Shown: one piece after another, positions 34,100 to 45,779 of the stretch
Position numbering within the stretch: position 1 is the first letter of the stretch
How the letters are laid out: each line of letters opens with the position of its first letter
Assembly: GCA_034008185.1 (NCBI GenBank)
Contig: CM067109.1
Location: 620,001 to 684,000 of the forward strand
Direction: 5' to 3'
Length of the DNA stretch: 64,000 nt
Source of the DNA: Gorsachius magnificus
Taxonomy: Eukaryota > Chordata > Aves > Pelecaniformes > Ardeidae
Made by a program: the position numbers and the translations under genes
Notes under the pieces: model-generated
The model's database searches: none
What the model was told of the DNA's origin: nothing
Seen by the model: only the letters and a program-made list of their open reading frames with translations

Positions 34100-35680
34100 G
34101 CCGAGGGGAGCGCGGCAGCGGGGCTCACACGGGGTCACTTTCTTAGCAGTAATTAAGGATGGATAAACTTGTTTGGAAGAGGCTGGAAGCCTGAACTACG
34201 GCTGGGAGATAGGAAAAAAAATCCAAACAATTAAGATGAGGGTCTTTAAAAGAGCTTTTAGATGTCGCAGCCGCCAGCATTTCAGTGGGGTTAAGCGCTC
34301 CTGCAAGATCAGGGGTCTCCCAGCCCCAAATTAATTTTTTAGATGTGCATGGGCTGAGAAACAAGGTGGTTCCTTTGGTTTCTCCTCCTGCCGCCCTTTC
34401 CTGGGAAAGGGAGCACAGCACCCCGGTCCCATTGGGGCTCCCTGCCCCCAGCCTGCCGGGGTCCCCAGCAGTGACTCCGGCCCCGCTCGAGGCGCTGCAG
34501 ACAGTCAAACACAGGCAGATTTTTCCCAGTTTAGTGGATCCGTAGGTACGGCTGTAAGGGATGGCGGGTGGGTGCTTTGCTGAAACGGCGACTTGCTGGA
34601 AAGTTATTGTGCTGGCAAGCTCGGGCGGGAGCAAGATGATGATGTAAAAGGTTTTTATTTGCGTTGCTTTTGGACAATGGGGAGGGAATACTGGGAGAAG
34701 GATGGATACAGGGGTGCTTGCCTCCGTCCCCGCAGTGTCGGCGCTGGGCAGGACTGGCCCCAGGTCTGGTTTTTGTGGCGCTGGGCTCTTCACCTGCCCG
34801 CCCAGGTACGCCCTCCTGGCCACTGCACTGCAGCTTGCCACCCTACGCTTGTCACCGGCGCTTTGGTGACACGCCATGGTCATGCTGGGGGGGCATGGGG
34901 AGCCAGCCCCGGCCGCCTGTGCCTGGCCTCGGTGCGGGGAGGACCCAGCCCGCCTGGTGATGGATGCTTTGAGTGAGACCCAGAACATCCTCTGGGAAGC
35001 CTGGATGGGCCCGAGGTGGGAGAGGAGACCCAACACTGCCCTGGGGCAGGACCCTGCCCTTGCTGGCAACCAGCTGGGAGTGCTTTGGAGGGAGATTAGG
35101 GGACAGGCTAAGCCGCTGCTGCAGGGGACGGGGTTCAGCAGTCTGGGGATCCCCGCTAGCCCCGGCTTTACTTTTTAACGAGCCTTTCTGGCCACGTTCT
35201 GTGGGGCGTACGGAGCTGCTGCCTCTCCCAGAGAGCTGGAGCCCGGAGCTGCCGGGGCAGCTGCCGCTTGGGCAAAGTTTCGCTGCCAGCTTCCCATGTT
35301 CAAAACACATGTTGAGGGCTGCTGTGGGCGGACCGCTCTTGCAGCGTAGAATAACCTCACCGAGGTGTTCTTTCCTGTTGGATCATCAGGAATAAGTCAC
35401 TAGTTCACCATCTCCTCCTGCTGTTTGAGAAGGAATGTCCCCAGGTAGCCCATCCCAAGGAAGCAAGGCTTAACCCCAGCTTGGCTAAATCCTGCAGCTC
35501 CACATCAGGGTGATTACTGATGGTGATCGCTGTTCTATCTGCCCCAGGTACCTGACCCCAGACTGCACCATGAACCGGACCCAAATCAGTACCTGATCAC
35601 TTTGCTGGCGTTATCGCCCTCCGAACGGCGGCAGCAGGACCTGGCTGCCGGGCTCCCCAGGCAGCCGGGGCAGGAACTCA
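34100..35680. other. Intergenic, no gene recognised
   Basis: A 308-codon minus-strand frame (34143-35069) has no domain I recognise, and its Ser/Ala/Pro-rich make-up fits chance in GC-rich DNA. The rest is unremarkable. Confidence 0.45.
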
Positions 35681-35689
35681 CTGTTCGTA

Positions 35690-36010
35690 ATCAACTCGAC
35701 CAAGCAAAACTCCTATAGATCAATCATGGCTTGGCTAATAAATAAATCTTTCAAGTACTACCTGAAAAAATAGGTAGACGAGGGTCAGCATCTCTGATTT
35801 AGCACTTCCCTCGTGCTGAATTGGAAGACCACAGATTGCTGCCGGGCGGGACGTCAGCCATCTGAATGCAATGCATTATTTAAAACTTCAGAGACAATAA
35901 AGTTTTTGCAGAGACCATCCCCTTAGTTCGGCATTGGTATCGACATTTCTCCCACTGTATTAGGAGTTTTGTTAATGATTTTATATTCCCCCCCTCATTT
36001 TTTCTTTGCC
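35690..36010. promoter_or_regulatory. AT-rich island, candidate conserved non-coding element
   Basis: Contains TAGATCAATCATGGCTTGG near 35715, CTAATAAATAAATC, ATGCAATGCATTATTTAAAA near 35864 and TTAATGATTTTATATTCC. Unique, complex sequence without open frames. Confidence 0.38.
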
Positions 36011-37230
36011 TTTTTTCATTTTTGATGGGGCAGGCAGTCGTGTTCCCGCAGCGACGCCCCCGTCGCCAGGAGCCTCCGTGGCCCCTCGGGGCCGAGCGCC
36101 CACCCCGGTGGCCCCGGCTCTCCGTCTGCCCGGCGGCAGCGCACCCAGCTCCTCTGCGCCCCGCCGGAGCCGTCGTGCTGCCCCGTGGCCCCGGCTCGGC
36201 ATCACCCGCGCCTTTGCTAATTCCGGGGCCGCATTTCTTAATCTAACGATGAATTCCAGGAACCTGGCTGTGCCGTAATGGGCTGCTGCCTCCGGGGATT
36301 CGCCGGGGGCGGTTTTGCTCGGTCTGGCGCTGGGAAGCAGAACAGTGGGGTCTGCCTCCGGAGGAGGGAGGATGCTGCCGGGCTTTCAGACGCGGGGGAA
36401 GCGGGCCAGGGTTGCCTCATTAGCTCATTAACTGGCTAATCACGGGGTATTTGGTAAAGGCCAGAAAATTTCCTGGAAACGTAAGAAATGGAGGGAGCAC
36501 CCCGGCGAGGAGGAGCGAGGGCCCGCGCGCTCCGTGGGAGGTGGCACATGGGCTGGGAGGATCTGAAGGCACCCTACCCCCAAAAAGGGGAACGTGCCAT
36601 CCCAAAGGCGCCTTGCCGGCACTGCCATGCGGCGGGACAGCTCGGTGGGGCAGCCCACCCTTCGGCCAGCTCAGCGCTGTGCGGGTGCCACCGGCTCAGC
36701 CCCTGCCTCCTGCGGGCAGAACCATGGACCTGCTCCCCTGTGGCTGGCACGGAGAGGCTTCCCGGGAGCCTCCCAGGAAAGGCATCGAGCAGAGGAACGC
36801 AAGGGAGGGCTGGGAGCCGAGCTGTGCACCGGCGGGACGCTGGCTTGGCCACGTGCGAGCCCTTCACGCTTGCGGTTTTTCTGCTAAACCAAGTGCGGGG
36901 GGTGGCACCTCCTGAAGGCTGGCGCCCCCTCCCTCTTGTTGGCATTGCCACCCTGAAACCCACGCCCTCTGGGATTTCAGTGGAGCAGCACAGCCAGAGC
37001 ACCGCGTGCCTTTCAGGATGAAGGCTGGGGATGCTCCTGGCCGTGCGATGCCCGCGGCGCAGGGGGGTGCGGGCAGCACCGTGGGGGGGCCCTTTGGCTG
37101 GTCCCCCCCGGGCAGCCCTGGGGACACGTCCTGAGCGAGGCCGAGGGCCCCCCTTGCGGGCGGGGGTGTGGGGGCGGCAGGCGGGCACGGGGCCGGCGTC
37201 CCCGGGTGGAGGGGCAGAAATGATGGCAGA
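36010..37230. other. Intergenic, CpG-rich then GC-rich, no gene recognised
   Basis: 36030-36340 is CpG-rich. No frame matches a family. Confidence 0.4.
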
Positions 37231-37720
37231 AGCAGTCGGTGTTGGTTATCTCCCCTTCAAACCGTGCAGCCCTGGCTCATATATTTTTCATCCCAGTTGA
37301 GGGTACAGTGTCAGCCGATGACCTTTGTCACACACCAGTGCTTTCTGGGATGTAAATTAGGGGCTTTTTTTTCCCCATCTGGACAGATAAGATGGACTCT
37401 TACTTGTACGTCTTGGAAGCAGATATTTATTGTGAGCCCACTGCTACTCTCAGCAGGTGGACAAAGATAATACTGTCATTATGTGCTCAGAAAATGCTTT
37501 GTAAAATTTGGTAAAGTATGCGGCGGGCTCTGGAGCAGATAACATCTGCCTTAAAGGACTGTACTGCTGTAAACAGGGTTGAGAAAAATAGCACCCACTG
37601 CTTCTCCACGGGAGTATTGATTTTTGGTGTTGGAAAGGGTCAAATTCAAATTGCCGGCACAAAGAGCGGCTGCATCTCCTCAACTGTGTGTCTTTTAACA
37701 AAGAACAAAGTCATGCGACG
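37230..37720. other. Moderate-GC unique stretch
   Basis: Balanced composition and no repeats (for example GTGAGCCCACTGCTACTCTC, GGTAAAGTATGCGGCGGGC). No supported coding frame. It may be constrained non-coding DNA. Confidence 0.3.
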
Positions 37721-37724
37721 GGAG

Positions 37725-39285
37725 GGAGGCAGCCGAGGGGACGGCAGCCGGGGGCGGCCGCACGCCAGCGCGCCTTTCCCACGGGAGCGGCCAGCTGCTG
37801 CTCCGCGGGGACCGGACCGGGCTGGGGGCGGCCAAGCCTCCCAGGAGCCTTGGGGGGGCCCAAACCATCCCCCCGGTGCAGCCCTGGCCCTACGGCAGCC
37901 CTTGCCCACCGGAGCATCCTGCCGGGAAGGGGCAGAGCTCGCTGCAGAGGGGCTGGCTGCGAGGCGCTGGGGGGTCTCCAGCCCCCCCCTTGCCCCCAGG
38001 AGAGGCAGAGCCCTGCCCCAAGCCTCAGTTTCTCCAGCTGTTGGGCAGAGATAACCCCATCAAGGGCTTTGAGACCCGCTCCTGCGGTGGGCCGGGTGGG
38101 AGCTGGGGGTATCTACGGCTGCAGGTGAAGGAGGAGATCCTTCCCCCCACGGCATCGCACCCGGCAGGCAGCTGGGAATGATGACATTTTATTGCCTGAC
38201 TCCGAGGAGCAAAGGGTTTTCCCTTTCTTTACAGGTCAAGAAGAGCTAGAAGCGTCTGCATCGCTGCAGGAGAACCTGGGCGAGCCGCTGAGGAGCTGGG
38301 AGAGGGCGAAAAACTGGGGGAATCCGCAGGGGCTGGGCGAGGCACGGGGGCATCTATGCCACGGGGTGGGAGGCAGTTCTGGCCACCCCAGACCCCAGCG
38401 GGATGGGGCCAGCTTCGCTCATCCATGCCTGTGCCCCCTGCAAAGCCCTGCCACCCCCCCTCCCAACCTTCCCCAGCAGACGCTGTCCCACTCCTCCGCT
38501 TAAGCCGGGAGCTGTGCCCAGCCCCAAGCCCGGCTTCTGACCCGGCCCCGGAGCTCAGCTTTGGCTGAGCGTGAGCCTAGCGACAGCAAACGTCGCTGGC
38601 CGCTCGCCCTGACCCCCCCCGGGTGCCCAGCTGGACCTTCCTGGTCACTTGGCTTTGCGTTTTTCCCTGTGTAAATGCATCCGGAGGCTGTGCAGGCAGC
38701 AACAGAAATTGTGGTAAAGAAAAGATACCCTCGCCTGGCCAGGAGCTAAAAAAGCCTTTCTGTGACCTTGGCGAGGGTGCTCAGGCAGGGGCAGCGGTCC
38801 CTGGCAGCCCCGAGCTGCAGGAGGACCCCGCTGCATGGGGTGCAGCAAACCAAGCTGGTGGGACCAGGGACACTCCTGGCCCCACGCTGGCCCTGCAGGG
38901 CACGGGGAGACCCGGCCCAGTTCAGCCCTTTCCCATTCAGCCTTTGTGAGCCTGGTGAGCCCGTGGTCCTGCCTGCCTGAGACGCTCCCCATCCCTCTGG
39001 CACCCGGTTTGGGCAGGGGGACAAGGGCAGGACCTTCCTGCAGGCTCCTCTTCCCACGGCCGTACCGGCAGCTCTGCCTTGGGCGCCCGCCCCAGCGGGT
39101 GTTACCCCAACTGCGGCCGTTCCTGTTACCCACCCTGGTGCAAATGCTGTCAGCCCGAGCCCCTCCGGCGAAGCATCACCCCACAGCACGGCCCCGGTTC
39201 GGTGCGGGACCTGCCAAGCACCTCGTCGGCCCGGGGCTGGGCGCTTGTGGGCACAGCGAGCAGGCGAGGACCAGGCTGCAGGTCC
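37725..39285. other. Intergenic GC-rich sequence, no gene recognised
   Basis: Overlapping GC-driven frames on both strands. Nothing recognised. Confidence 0.5.
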
Positions 39286-39800
39286 TGGAGCACTTACACC
39301 ATAATGTCAGTTGTGGAAATTCGCCGTCCAAGTTACCCAGGCGTCCCACAGGAACGCCTTGGAAATGTTTCCTAGACACAGTCTAACGGGAAGCAATATC
39401 CTCGGCAGCAGAAAATAAACTGCGGCAGTGGCACATGCAAAGGCTAGCGTTTAAAGTAAAGAATTTTACCCAACGAGCATGTGGCAGTTCCAAATCCCCT
39501 TCATCCAAACGTCATTATTTATTCATATTCACATCGTACATACTGTTGATTTGTCAGAGAGACACAATCGATTGCTACCTCTCATAAAGCACAAAAAAAG
39601 GAAAGCTGCTACGTGGGGTCAGGCTGGAAAGCGAAGGAGAAATGGCAACGGGATCCTGCAAACCAGGTCTGGGAAACTGGAAGCGAAATCTCGGCTTTTC
39701 TGCAAAAGAAGAACTGTGAACGATGACTGGTGTGTTGTAAAAATTAAGAAGAATAACAAGAACTGGTATTGCTGTTGTAAGCCCGCAAACGCGCTGGCGA
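39285..39800. promoter_or_regulatory. AT-rich island, candidate conserved non-coding element
   Basis: Contains CGTCATTATTTATTCATATT near 39510, CACAATCGATTGCTACC near 39564 and several unique blocks. The 112-codon frame over it (39479-39817) has no recognised domain. Confidence 0.37.
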
Positions 39801-39804
39801 TGTG

Positions 39805-40280
39805 CTCGTCCCCCTAGCGCAGGGCAGTCAGTTCCCCGGGTGCGGGGAGCGGGGCCGGACCCTGCCGGGGGTTGTGGGGCGAGCAGCACGCGCGGGGCGG
39901 GAGGACGTGGCCGGCGCCGCAGGGCAGCCAGGACTCGGGTCCCGCGTGTGCCACGGCAGCCGCCTGGCGCCCTTGGAGGCAGGGACACGCCGCCGCCCCG
40001 GGGTGCCCCAACGCCCCCTCCAGCCCCATCGGGCTCCGAGCGGCAGGGTGGGCGGCGGAGCGTCGCTGGGCATGGCCAAGGCGGCTGCACCGGTGGGAGA
40101 TGCACCGTGGCCACTCCTGCCCGCCGGCCAGAAGCCTGTGCACCGGCCATGCCAAGCCCCACGCCGCTCCCCTCCCGGGGGGATGCCCCAACCCCGGCGG
40201 GCCGGGGCGAGGCAGAGGAGGAGGATGGGGAGAGGATGCTCTTTGTGGTTACGTGCGGGAGGGAGTTGGCGTCTTTTAAG
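39805..40280. other. CpG-rich block, no gene recognised
   Basis: GC- and CpG-rich, with overlapping frames in all registers. Nothing recognised. Confidence 0.4.
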
Positions 40281-40284
40281 GGGA

Positions 40285-40510
40285 AAAAATAAACGTCTTT
40301 CCCACTCAATTAAATGTAACTTAAGGCATTGGAAAAGAAAATGGGCTTCCATTTATGGCTTCGGTATGGCAGGAGGGCAAGCGTTTGATAACAAAACCGT
40401 GCTGGGAGCCCATTTGAGCGGAGCGAGCGTTGTTTGTTTAGCATATCGATCGACTTTTATCGTACAAGTAATTAACAGGCATTACTCAAACTCCGTGTTT
40501 TTCTAAGGCC
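40285..40510. promoter_or_regulatory. AT-rich island, candidate non-coding element
   Basis: Contains CTCAATTAAATGTAAC, GCATATCGATCGACTTTTAT and ACAAGTAATTAACAGGC. The palindrome ATCGAT sits near 40444. Confidence 0.35.
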
Positions 40511-40867
40511 AACTGCTTCGTATGATATTTTCAAGCGATGCGTGTGAGCGACCAGTGGCGTGAGCAAGGAGCAGGGGGGCGATAACGGGGGCGAGGAGTG
40601 GAGCTGCCAAGCACGTGCCGGCCTCGTGGCCACTCGCCCCTCATGAGGCACGGGCACGAGCACACCCAGGCACGTGGGGGGTGACCTCCTCCTCCCCGGG
40701 CCACAGGCACACACCCGGGGAGCCCACTGGTCGTGGCTGGCAGGGATAACGGCTCAGCCATCGCCGAGGGCAGCCCTCCATGGCAGCAGTGGCCCTGTGC
40801 CGTGCGAAGGACAGACGCGGTCACACCGTGCGTGACGTTTGAGGCTGGTTTGAAGCCTGGCCCGCAC

Positions 40868-41476
40868 CTGCCTGCATCCCCCGAGTGCTGCCTGCTCCTG
40901 CCTGCTCCCTGCCTGCATCCCCTGAGTGCTGCCTGCTCCCTGCCTGCTCCCTGCCTGCTCCTGCCTCCCTGCCTGCATCCCCTGAGTGCTGCCTGCTCCC
41001 TGCCTGCTCCTGCCTCTCCCTGCCTGCATCCCCTGAGTGCTGCCTGCTCCCTGCCTGCTTCTGCCTGCTCCCTGCCTGCATCCCCTGAGTGCTGCCTGCT
41101 CCCTGCCTGCTCCCTGCCTGCTTCTGCCTGCTCCTGCCTGCATCCCCTGAGTGCTGCTTGCTCCCTGCCTGCTCCTGCCTGCTCCCTGCCTGCATCCCCC
41201 GAGTGCTGCCTGCTCCTGCCTGCTCCCTGCCTGCATCCCCGAGTGCTGCCTGCTCCCTGCCTGCTCCCTGCCTGCTCCTGCCTGCTCCCTGCCTGCATCC
41301 CCCGAGTGCTGCCTGCTCCCTGCCTGCTCCTGCCTGCTCCCTGCCTGCATCCCCCGAGTGCTGCCTGCTCCCTGCCTGCTCCTGCCTGCTCCCTGCCTGC
41401 TCCCCGCCTGCTCCCCGCCTGCTCCTTGCCTGCTCCTGCCTGCTCCTGCCTGCTCCCTGCCTGCTCCTGCCTGCTC
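40868..41476. repeat. Compound minisatellite (CTGCCTGCTCC with a longer higher-order unit)
   Basis: About 610 bp. The 11-12-bp subunit CTGCCTGCTCC(C) is repeated 2-5 times, then CTGCATCCCC(T/C)GAGTG closes a higher-order block of about 50-70 bp. Roughly ten such blocks are seen, varying in subunit number. Open in several frames on both strands, which produces artefactual Cys/Leu/Pro and Gly/Ser/Arg/Gln frames of up to 292 codons. Confidence 0.97.
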
Positions 41477-41599
41477 GGAGGGCCAGCGGGAGCAGCAAAT
41501 CTGCTGCCAGCCTCCCGGAGAAGGGCGATCTTTCAACTCCATAAAGCAAAGCCCAGGCAGGTCGCCCCAAATCCCCCACGCCACCGCCGCTGCTGTGAA

Positions 41600-42200
41600 G
41601 AGTGGGTTTAAGCCGTTTAAAAATCCATCTCCCGGCTCATTATTATGCAGACCAATTTTTCATTCATCGGGAATCTACGGCAGCATTTTAATGTGAGAAG
41701 CTCCCTACTCCGTTTCTCTTCCCCTGAAGAAAAATAGCTTAATTTCTCCAGTTTGATAGATTTTCCTGATCCTTCAAAAGGTAGAAAAAGACTCTTGAAA
41801 ATCGGTCGTTGAACTATCCACAGGCATTTTATAATGGCCGTAAATAGGTCTATACTGAATAGCTCTCCAGGCATCAACTTGAATGGTGTCCTTGACACTG
41901 TTATTATTATCCTCGCTGGAAAAAAAAAAAGAAAAGAAAAAAGAAAGAGAAGGCCCGGGAGCCTCCACACACCGCAGTTCCTGCGGCTCTGTGTCGCGAG
42001 ACGGCTGGAAGAGCTAAATTCCCCTCGCCGTATATACGCCCCCAGAGATGGGCGAGCCGTGCCGTTCTTCACTTCCCGGGGTTGTCATAAATTTCATGGA
42101 ATTTCATGCATAAAAAAATCAATGCACATGAGAAATTTTGCGAACTCCGGAGCAAATGAAGTAGCAGAAGAACTTTGGGGTCATTTATTCCCTGCCTTGT
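41600..42200. promoter_or_regulatory. AT-rich island, candidate conserved non-coding element
   Basis: Contains TCATTATTATGCAGACC near 41638, GTTATTATTATCCTCGC and TCATAAATTTCATGGAATTT near 42085, with an A-rich tract at 41921-41949. Unique sequence. The frames over it have no recognised domain. Confidence 0.35.
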
Positions 42201-42449
42201 GCGCCTCTGGCCATCTTCAGTGGTCTCCATCTAAATCCCAGCGAGCTCCCAGCGGAGAATGTCTTTTCCCAACTTCTCGTGCTGTTTTGTCACGCAGCTC
42301 TCGGCTGATGAGCAGCTCCCGAGCCCCAGCTTTGGGGGGCTCATTCTGCAGGGGAACCCGTTCAGGGCACTGCAATACATCACCGCATATGGCAGCTGCG
42401 CGGGCTTGCCTGGCGTACCACGCATTTTGGCTCTCCGCCGCACCACCTT

Positions 42450-42700
42450 CACCCTTCTCCCCTAAACCCTGTCCTTTTAACCTTAGGTCTCGTGGGATTA
42501 AGCCATATGTCCTGAGAGACATTGTGGAAAAGCTTGAGGTTAATCAGGCAGAGCTATTTTCTCGGAATAAATAAGGTGCTTTCATTTCTTGAAAGCCACT
42601 CTGATTTTTCCAGCCCACTCAGAAGGCAAAAATAGCGTGCCCTAAAAATGTCACCGTGCCTGTATAGATTCCTCCCTATGGAAAACGTACACAGCGATCA
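42450..42700. other. AT-rich stretch with exon-like edge
   Basis: A polypyrimidine tract and CTTTTAACCTTAG precede an open stretch to a stop inside CGGAATAAATAAGG, which also supplies a plus-strand AATAAA. It may be chance or the end of a non-coding transcript. Confidence 0.25.
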
Positions 42701-42704
42701 GCTA

Positions 42705-43205
42705 CCTCCCTCCTGGAGCAGCCCTTCCCAGGCTCATCCCCCCGCGTGAGGAGCGAGGGGGGCCAGGACCCCTCAGCCCCTGGCTGGGAGCCTGGGAGCC
42801 CTGGGGATGGACACGGACAGACGCCATGGTCCTGGCCTGGCCGTCACACCTCCAGCAGAAGGAGGGGGTCCTCGAGTGGGATTACCCGCCGTCGGATTTT
42901 TGCGGGCTGTATTTACCTAGGGCAGAAATCAGATTATAAATGGGAAATACGGTGTAAGGCAAAGCTGCAGCTGCCTGCGTAGCGTGGGGCATCGTTCAGG
43001 TGTAGCCAAAACAAGGCTAAAGCTGCAAAGGCAGCATCACCCGTGGGCATTTGCACGTTCATCAGACAGAAAGGGGGTTCTCTAACACGTTGAAAGCCAG
43101 GAAATCCAAAAGTTAACTGAAATCCTGGACTTGGCAGTACAAGCCTGCAGAAGTGGCTTGGGGGTCAGGGCTGGTGGCGGCAGCTCCCACGCCCCTGCGC
43201 TGGGC
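42705..43205. other. Intergenic, no gene recognised
   Basis: Unique sequence of mixed composition leading up to the pentamer array. Confidence 0.45.
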
Positions 43206-43210
43206 TGGGT

Positions 43211-43578
43211 GATGCTCAGCTCGGCTCAGCTCAGCTCAGCTCGGCTCAGCTCGGCTCAGCTCAGCTCGGCGATGCTCGGCTCGGCTCAGCTCAGCTCAGC
43301 TCAGCTCGGCGATGCTCAGCTCGGTGATGCTCAGTTCGGTGATGCTCAGCTCAGCTTGGCGATGCTCAGCGATGCTCAGCTCAGCTCGGCGATGCTCGGC
43401 TCGGCTCAGCTCAGCTCAGCTCAGCTTGGTGATGCTCAGCGATGCTCAGCTCAGCTCGGCTTGGCTTAGCTCAGCTCAGCTCAGCTCAGCTTGGCTCAGC
43501 TCATCTCGGCTCAGCGATGCTCAGCTTGGCTCAGTGATGCAATGCTCAGCTCAGCTCATCTCGGCTCAGCGATGCTCC
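43211..43578. repeat. (CTCAG/CTCGG)n pentanucleotide array with GATG spacers
   Basis: About 370 bp of GCTCA and GCTCG pentamers, broken at intervals by GCGATGCTCAG units. The AGCT tetramer is very frequent. The reverse strand reads GAGCTGAGCTGAGCCGAGCT-like sequence. Confidence 0.97.
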
Positions 43579-43636
43579 GCCAGGGCATGGGCTGTGCCCC
43601 TGGGCTGAAATTCCTGATATAGTCCCACATATCTGT

Positions 43637-43850
43637 TGAATCACTGAATCACAGAATCCCAGGTTGGAAGGGACCTCCAGGACCATCTGGTCCAACCTTT
43701 CTGGGCAAGAGCCCAGTCCAGACAAGATGACCCAGCACCCTGTCCAGCTGAGCCATGAAAACGTCCAGTGTGGCGGAGTCACCTCCTCCCCTGGGGAGAT
43801 TATCCCAACGGGTGACTGTTCCCACGGGGAAGAATTTTTCCTCCATTGCA
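43637..43850 (-). mobile_element. CR1 LINE 3' fragment
   Basis: AATCACTGAATCACAGAATC, CCAGGTTGGAAGGGACCTCC and ATCTGGTCCAACCTTTCTGG are the reversed CR1 end, running to GGGGAAGAATTTTTCCTCC. Confidence 0.94.
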
Positions 43851-43854
43851 GGCT

Positions 43855-45680
43855 GGGGAGCGGGGGTGCCGGTGCCCGAGCTGTGCGGTGCGGCCGTGCA
43901 AGGGGTCGCAGGGCAGAACCCCCCCGTGCCACAGCAGCACAGCCGGTGCCTCTGCTGAGCACCAGGCACGGGTGCGTACCCGAAGCTGTGTACCCAAAGC
44001 TGCCTGCTCGCCCCCGAGGTTCAGCACCCAGCAGGCTGTTGTGGCGGGTTGTCCCCTCTCAGAAGCACCGTGCAAAGGCGGGGAAAGCAGGCACAAAACC
44101 AGCTCAGCTCAAAATCCCGCACACCCTCGAGCTCCTTATGCACCCCAAAACCCTCCCTGCATCCTCCCCCCGTGCCCCCCGCCTGCCCCAGGAGCCGTCC
44201 CCTGGCTGTCACCCTCTCCCATCCTCCCCCAGGCTTCCCAGTGGCCGAGGAGCGCGTGGTGGCATCAAGGGCAGCCACTCGCTGAGGGCTGCGGTGGCGT
44301 CTGCTGCTACGGGAGGCTGCACGTCTGCTTCTGGCCCACGCTTCTGGCCTTCAGACACCCCCCCGGTATTTGCACGCAGGCACCCCAGGCTGAGGACTTC
44401 AGGGATTTATCTCGAAAATGTGGGAAACAGATGAAACGTGCCAGTGACCCATCCCCGGGAGCCCCTAAGCCCTGCTTCGGCTCGCGCTGGGGGTCTCCTC
44501 GGTGCTCGCCATGCTTTGACTGGCACTGGGGGTCTCCTTGGTGCTCACCGGGTGCCTGGCCCCCCCCAGCACGTCTACTCCTTGGCCCAGGCTGGGAAAC
44601 GAGGCGGGAGGCATGTTTATTCATTGGAGAATGATGAGCAGGGCAGGTTTCCCTGGGTTAATTTTGTGCATCATTTCCCCCCCCATCATGTCTTAGCATT
44701 GGCCAAATTCTGTATTTAAGTGCAGTGAAGAGGTGCAGCGCCTCCGCCCCGGGAGCAGCGAGCCCGGTGGCTGCTGGCCGGGAACAGCAGCGGCGCTGCG
44801 GCGGGTGGCAGCTTCCGTGCCCTCCTGCTTTTCCATGCAAACCATTTAGAAACGAAACAAGACCGCAAACACAAACCAATTCCATCGCCCTAGCGTATGC
44901 CAGGCTGACTGGTCACCCGTCCCACCTGGTCCGTGACAACGCTGTTTGCATCCTATTGAAGCGGGTGACTCGTGAGCTAGCATGAGCAGACGTTCCTCCT
45001 GGTGACAGCTTTGGAATCACGGCACCATGCACACCGAAATCCCTTCATGGCACCGTGCACACCAAACCTCTCCGCCTGCTGGCATTGCACCCCGGGTGTC
45101 CCCGCCCGGCGCAGCTCACCCCTCAGCGCCAGCACTGCCGTGGGGTTGCTTTGCACCCTTTGCTCTCCCCGGTCTGCAGAGCAGCATCGCGCCGTTACGG
45201 GCATCTGGTGCTGCCCGGCGTGGGCTGCGTGCTGCTGGCGCCTTCTGCCAACTGGTGAGGTTTCCAGGAGCGTCCCGGGTGATGCGATATTTAATCTAAC
45301 GTCCCCGTGAGTCTCTAAACTGTCTTTTCTGATCGTTGGGCCCGAGAAGCCTGTCTGGAGCGGGGTCCGTGCCTCCAGCCATCCTCTCCGGGCACCCTGC
45401 GTGTCCCGGGTGCTGTGCAAACACCGGGGGAGAAACCGCTTCATGCCTGAGGACGGCCCAGCATGGGATGCCGCTGGGGGTGCAAGGACGTTTTGAACCC
45501 GAGGGCTCAGATTTACCCCCACGTGGCACACTGCACCCCGCTGCACCCACACTGGGACCGTCCCCCACCCCAAGGAGCCGGAGGTGCCCACCTGGAAAAA
45601 CTGCTGAGCAGAGGAGCTGGCCATCCCCTGCCCTCTGCCACGGCCAGAGCAAAACTGCTGAGAGGCAGCGCCGTGCTGCA
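43855..45680. other. Intergenic GC-rich sequence, no gene recognised
   Basis: An AT-richer patch lies at 44600-44720. No supported gene. Confidence 0.5.
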
Positions 45681-45687
45681 AGGCTGA

Positions 45688-45775
45688 AATCACAGGTTCA
45701 TAAATAATTCAGGTTGGCAGGGATTGCTGGCTGCCTCTGGTCCAACTGCTGGCTCAGAGCAGGCTCAGATCTGGC
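45688..45775 (-). mobile_element. Degraded CR1 LINE 3' fragment
   Basis: ATCACAGGTTCATAAATAAT, TCAGGTTGGCAGGGATTGCT and CTCTGGTCCAACTGCTGGCT follow the reversed CR1 end with many mismatches; an older copy than the others. Confidence 0.7.
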
Positions 45776-45779
45776 GCTG

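Noticed and set aside
34143..35069. 308-codon minus-strand frame
   Set aside because: No domain, low-complexity Ser/Ala/Pro content, no splice or promoter support; expected by chance in GC-rich DNA.
38217..38500. Strong acceptor-like TTTCCCTTTCTTTACAG followed by an open Glu-rich stretch
   Set aside because: No matching donor or partner exon, and isolated acceptor-like strings are common.
40733..41611. 292-codon Cys/Leu/Pro-rich frame resembling a cysteine-rich repeat protein
   Set aside because: It is the CTGCCTGCTCC array. The opposite strand is equally open and no stable domain pattern exists.
42461..42475. CCCTAAACCCT as an interstitial telomere repeat
   Set aside because: Single imperfect occurrence with no array.
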